Assembly: GCA_026419785.1 (NCBI GenBank)
Contig: JAODTK010005840.1
Coordinates: 62,001-126,000 of the forward strand
Direction of reading: 5' to 3'
Length of the DNA: 64,000 bases
From: Sclerodactyla briareus
Lineage: Eukaryota > Echinodermata > Holothuroidea > Dendrochirotida > Sclerodactylidae
Part shown: piece after piece, positions 59,990 through 64,000 of the stretch
Position numbering within the stretch: the stretch's first letter is position 1
Layout: every line of letters begins with the position of its first letter
Translations under genes and position numbers: made by a program
Notes under the pieces: model-generated
The model's database searches: none
What the model was told of the DNA's origin: nothing
What the model saw: the letters and a program-made list of their open reading frames with translations, nothing else

Positions 59990-62900
59990 TATCATTATGG
60001 CGATCGCCCTTTCCTGCGAACTAGCCTGCTGAAGCTGATGATATGCCACAGCGAATTCCTAAGGTCATAACCTCACTGATACTCGACCTATCTACTGCAT
60101 AGTTTTCCGTTTGTACCATCCCCTAAAATGTGACTGTCTCTGAGGTATCTGTCAATCACCAAGAGCGCATGGCCATCGCCTATTACGCGATGTCGCCAAT
60201 CTACTGCGTCATTGGCCCGCACGAAGTGTGTGAATATACAGATCGACAGAGATCAAAATGCAACTAGACATTGCAGCGGGTAACCACCGACTTTATATCC
60301 CCTCCAAATGGCCTTCGGGACCTCTTCTGAAGGAAGTCCATCCATTGTTTTCTCTGTTCCATTTGACCTCTTTTATCGCCCTACCTTGTTCAGGACCACA
60401 CTAGTCCCAGTTTCGTTAAAATCTGGCATAAAGTTAGAAAAATCAGGAATAAAAGGCAAATTTGGGGGAATATTGAACCGAAGCCCTGCAGGTGTTTTGT
60501 TCTGGCGAGCCGCCGAACTGATTATTCATCTCCTTGTATGGTTCCTGTGTATGGAATGGAACGGGGAAGCATCGAATGGCCAGTTTCAACGCTAGCTGCG
60601 AATATCTGACAGTCCATCGTAAAACTACCGCACGTTTGTGTGGTGTCACAACGATATCTGTCTCGGATCAGGTTTTCCCAGGGGGGGGGGGGGGGGGAGG
60701 TCTGGGGCTGACACCAGTGCTGTGAATCTGGCCATGGAGGCTGGTCGGATTCTAAATGCTCTGTATTTTCCATCGAGGCTCATTTAGAACTTTTTTCGTG
60801 ATTTTGTTGACAGATTCTGGAAATTATCAAGACCGATGAATATCACCGCTGTGCATCGTAAAACAGACGTTGGGGTAATTATATAGGCCTTGGTCAAGTC
60901 TGGCGCCGCGTATGATTAGCGCCGGCTACTTTGTGTTGTCATAGCATAGAACAAGATACCAATTCGCGCAGCGCGAAAGCACTTTCGGCGTTGTTCTAGG
61001 CCGCTGTTGGGCCCTGAAGCTGTAACTCAGATGCTCTCTATTGCAATCTGATGCTCATTCGGACATTTCTGTTATTAATTCTGTGCATCATAATACAAAA
61101 CGTCCCGTGAGGCGGTTCACCCGGCCATTATTTGCAAAGGATCCCGAAATGAATAATCTAAAATAGGTTGGAAGTATAAGGTATAGTCAGTCGACCGATA
61201 TTCACTAGAACGGTATGCCTTATAATGCTGAAAATGTGGGGGGGGGGGGTTTGGAGGCAAAAATCCCCCGCGCTTTGCTCCGCGCCTAATGCTATTTCAT
61301 ATTACGCTATCATCATTTTGATAAGTCAATGCAATAATGTTTAGGATATACTGCGGGACCATTTTTCGTTGTGATGTCCATACCAATGGCACTGTCCATT
61401 TACCATGGTGTTGGATGTGATAATGCCCCTTTAACATGACGTAAGGAGGAGTTCCCCTAGACTTGTGCAAGCGGTAACAGATCTCATGATAAGGAGATGA
61501 TAGTAATGATGGTGTGATCCTCGCTAGGAACATACCAGAGAAGTTGAAATGGGGCTTACTACCTCTACCATGGCTTCCACTGAGGCAGCCTGATGTTGGT
61601 ACTCCTATGTGGTCCACATCCACCATGTTTGTTTCATTTAGACAGTTTGTTTTATTGCATAAATTAGCAAAGTTTGAAAACCTCAAAGGACGTCTTTTTT
61701 TGTTAGGTACCCGGTGTTGCTCCTACATCTAGCAACACTGCAGTTTGGTATCCGACAGAATTTCAAAAATCGCGCAATCCATGCAAATTACATAATTCAC
61801 TTCCCCCCCTATCCAATTGCGACGATGCCCAGTTCAAACCCATCCGAGATCCTACAATGGCTAATGTGTGTGCCAAGCGTTTCGGCCTCAATCGAACTAT
61901 GCCGAGACCCTTGAATGGCGCCCCGGCCACCGAATGTGGTGCTCCACAACAGAAGTCAGACGCCAAATGCTATGATTATTGCCGTCTTTTGCATCGATGA
62001 GTTCAATTCCATAGCTTGGACGCAGACCTTAAGGAACCATGGCTCTTATGGCTAACCTATATGCCATGTATAAACTTTTCACACTTGAATATCATTTTAC
62101 TGGTTACAGGTTTATCAGACTCCGACCTCGTTGAGCTTAGGTTACCATAGACGCGAACCCAAGCTTTCAATAGGGGTCATGGTACTCGACACCATGTGTT
62201 CATATTTTACGCTCGCTCCATGTTTTTTTTTCTTGCTTGACATCTTTATACCTTACATGACCTTGGACAAGGCCCACAAGAAAAATATATCATGCCCTCC
62301 ATATGATCAGCTTACATACATGTAGGAAACCTTTATAAAGGTGTACAATGGGCGTGACATGCTCACACAGGCCAACGAGGCCATAATAAATTGTTCTGCC
62401 ACTGGTGTAAAACCAAAATGTACTGCATGTATGTAGGCCTATTCTGGGTTTATTTTATTGCTTGAAAATGGGCAACGGCCATTGATCCTCGATAATTTAA
62501 GATATAGCTAGCAAAACCCTTTTTTGCACATTATTTGCCTAGGCCTAACCACAGATACACGGTTTAATCTCCGATTCACAACAGTTGGTCTTTTAACTTT
62601 TAGCACCTCTTTGTTGAACTCCATTGGGATTGCTTTCATCTTTATGCTCTCTGAGAATAAAGATTAGGCATTACATTGAGGGATCATCTGAATGAGGGGA
62701 GGGTAGTCTCTGGCTGGAGACTAAGTACTAGATGGAAGAATGAAAGACTAAAAACATCGGCCCCGCGATTGTCATTGTAGATTTTTGTTTTCATTGACCC
62801 AGTCGACGCCGAAGTCATTTGGCTCATCCGATACCTACTCAGGGTCTTAAATGCAATAGAAAGACCGAGGCACCATCGTTTCCATCCCCATTCATGAATG

Positions 62901-64000
62901 CAATGCGAAAGGGTTTAAGCCGCGGTTCAATTGTCAAGACAACGCTTCATTTTCCTCAGCCCTGTGATTGACGTCATCATCATTCCGAATGCAATGAGTG
63001 ATCTTGTCATCTCAAGCACCTTTTTGTTCCTCAGACGCGTACCGAGAGATCTGTCGGGGGGGGGGGGGGGCGGTTGAGGTCGGAACCCAGGGAAGTGCGC
63101 CTTAAATGGCCTCCCCTCCCTATTGGCAAATAAGTACAATTTATGGCCCCTAGACACATCTGGCTGCCATATTTGCTAAATAACAGCTGCAAACCTCTAC
63201 TGAACTGGCCGAAAAAATCAGTTGTTTTTTTAACAATTTATTGGTCCCTTGGGTCTGGGGGATGTGGGTCTGACCCCTCCCCGGGGGTACGCCACTGGTT
63301 CATCCCTAGTGTCCGGCCCTCTAAGCACGTTATTTTCATATCATTATTCTCTGATCCAACCACCAAATTATGTCATAAAGCCGTGTTTTTTTATTCGTCA
63401 GGATCGTCGCATACGCAAACCCAATCGGGCGGAAGATGCGGAACGCGACCAGCGTGCCCAATAAATATCCCAGGCAGACAACCTTTCATACCTACAAACA
63501 ATAGGCATGCATTCTTCGGAGGAACGAACCAGAAATCCGAGTGAAGAATCGACACGGAGAGCTTGATGCGCTCACCCGCCCCACCCTTAATCCGGCTCAC
63601 AGTACGGCAGTACTAGTACCATCCCTATTAAAATACCTTATTAAAACTTACCCTATTAAAAAAAAAGTTCGTCTGATTTGCATGAAACTTAGAGAATGTG
63701 GATTACAGTTCAGTTCAAAAACTTTCCACAAAGATTCGGGGTCAATGGAGGTCATTCATGTATCTTACTTACATAATTCATGCAACTCACGAAGTTGCAA
63801 GGGTGATTTTCTCGAAACCTAGTGGTATGGTTTCCTTTCGGTCCATTTTTTTTTTATCATTGATTCAGGTGACTGGAGGTCCACAACTGTCTAATTTGCA
63901 TAATTTATGCGTAATTTTCGCATGTTTGTCCGGGATTTTCATAACTTGGTAGATATGGCTTACCTTTATTCTCAACATTTTTACATCTACATGTAGGTCA
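59990..64000. other. gene-free stretch to the window end
   Basis: The ORF at 60308-60595 and others show no family motif. From about 63640 the sequence again carries 'gaaacttagagaatgtggattac' and 'taatttgcataatttatgc' blocks of an interspersed repeat that continues past the window end. Confidence 0.45.

Noticed and set aside
60308..60595. 95-codon ORF as a gene
   Set aside because: No family similarity, no supported neighbours; length is expected by chance in this window.

Overview
The window is eukaryotic nuclear DNA from an animal. It has split genes with GT-AG introns, dense interspersed transposon debris, microsatellites and no long uninterrupted ORFs. The repeat flavour suggests a marine invertebrate deuterostome: AT-rich elements rich in a TGCATAAATTATGCAAATT-like motif, and clusters of the TAGGCCTA palindrome. 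An echinoderm-like or hemichordate-like genome is my guess; the sequence alone does not prove it.

Two real genes can be read. (1) On the minus strand, about 22.29 kb down to 4.41 kb, lies a GPS2 homologue (G protein pathway suppressor 2, a subunit of the NCoR/SMRT-TBL1-HDAC3 corepressor). I can place eleven coding exons from the start Met to the stop. They carry the MPA-L-E start, the RHIM-RER-RK motif, the coiled coil ending in LKKV-HE-E-RR, the Gln/Pro-rich middle, LRPM---AL, and a C-terminus rich in S, G and Q. (2) On the plus strand, 42.27 to 47.28 kb, lies the ribosomal protein L22 gene (RPL22, eL22). Three coding exons are visible; the first exon with the ATG is not found. Both genes have conserved splice sites but carry single-base insertions or deletions in nearly every exon. 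That pattern is most simply explained by an indel-prone assembly.

The most striking structure sits inside GPS2. One coding exon has been expanded into an array of about 18 units with an 81-bp (27-codon) period. Each unit contains the end of the exon plus its splice donor, so the array presents about 14 intact tandem 5' splice sites.

Layout: 1-4.4 kb, tRNA-like/SINE sequence and a degenerate repeat downstream of GPS2. 4.4-22.3 kb, GPS2, with introns holding TIR elements and relics. 22.6-26.3 kb, a TIR element (GTCTCGCCTG...CAGGCGAGAC) interrupted by a decayed CR1/L2-like retrotransposon. 26.3-31.8 kb, no gene seen; small TIR element, poly-G and palindrome cluster. 31.8-34.0 kb, a head-to-head (fold-back) satellite. 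34.05-35.1 kb, a ~300-bp tandem array. 36-39.2 kb, diverged duplicates of pieces at 28-30 kb. 40.9-41.2 kb, retrotransposon relic. 42.3-47.5 kb, RPL22. 47.5-55.6 kb, gene-free repeats. 55.7-57.8 kb, a ~435-bp tandem array. 57.9-60.0 kb, an inverted copy of the CAGGCGAGAC element. 60-64 kb, no gene recognised.
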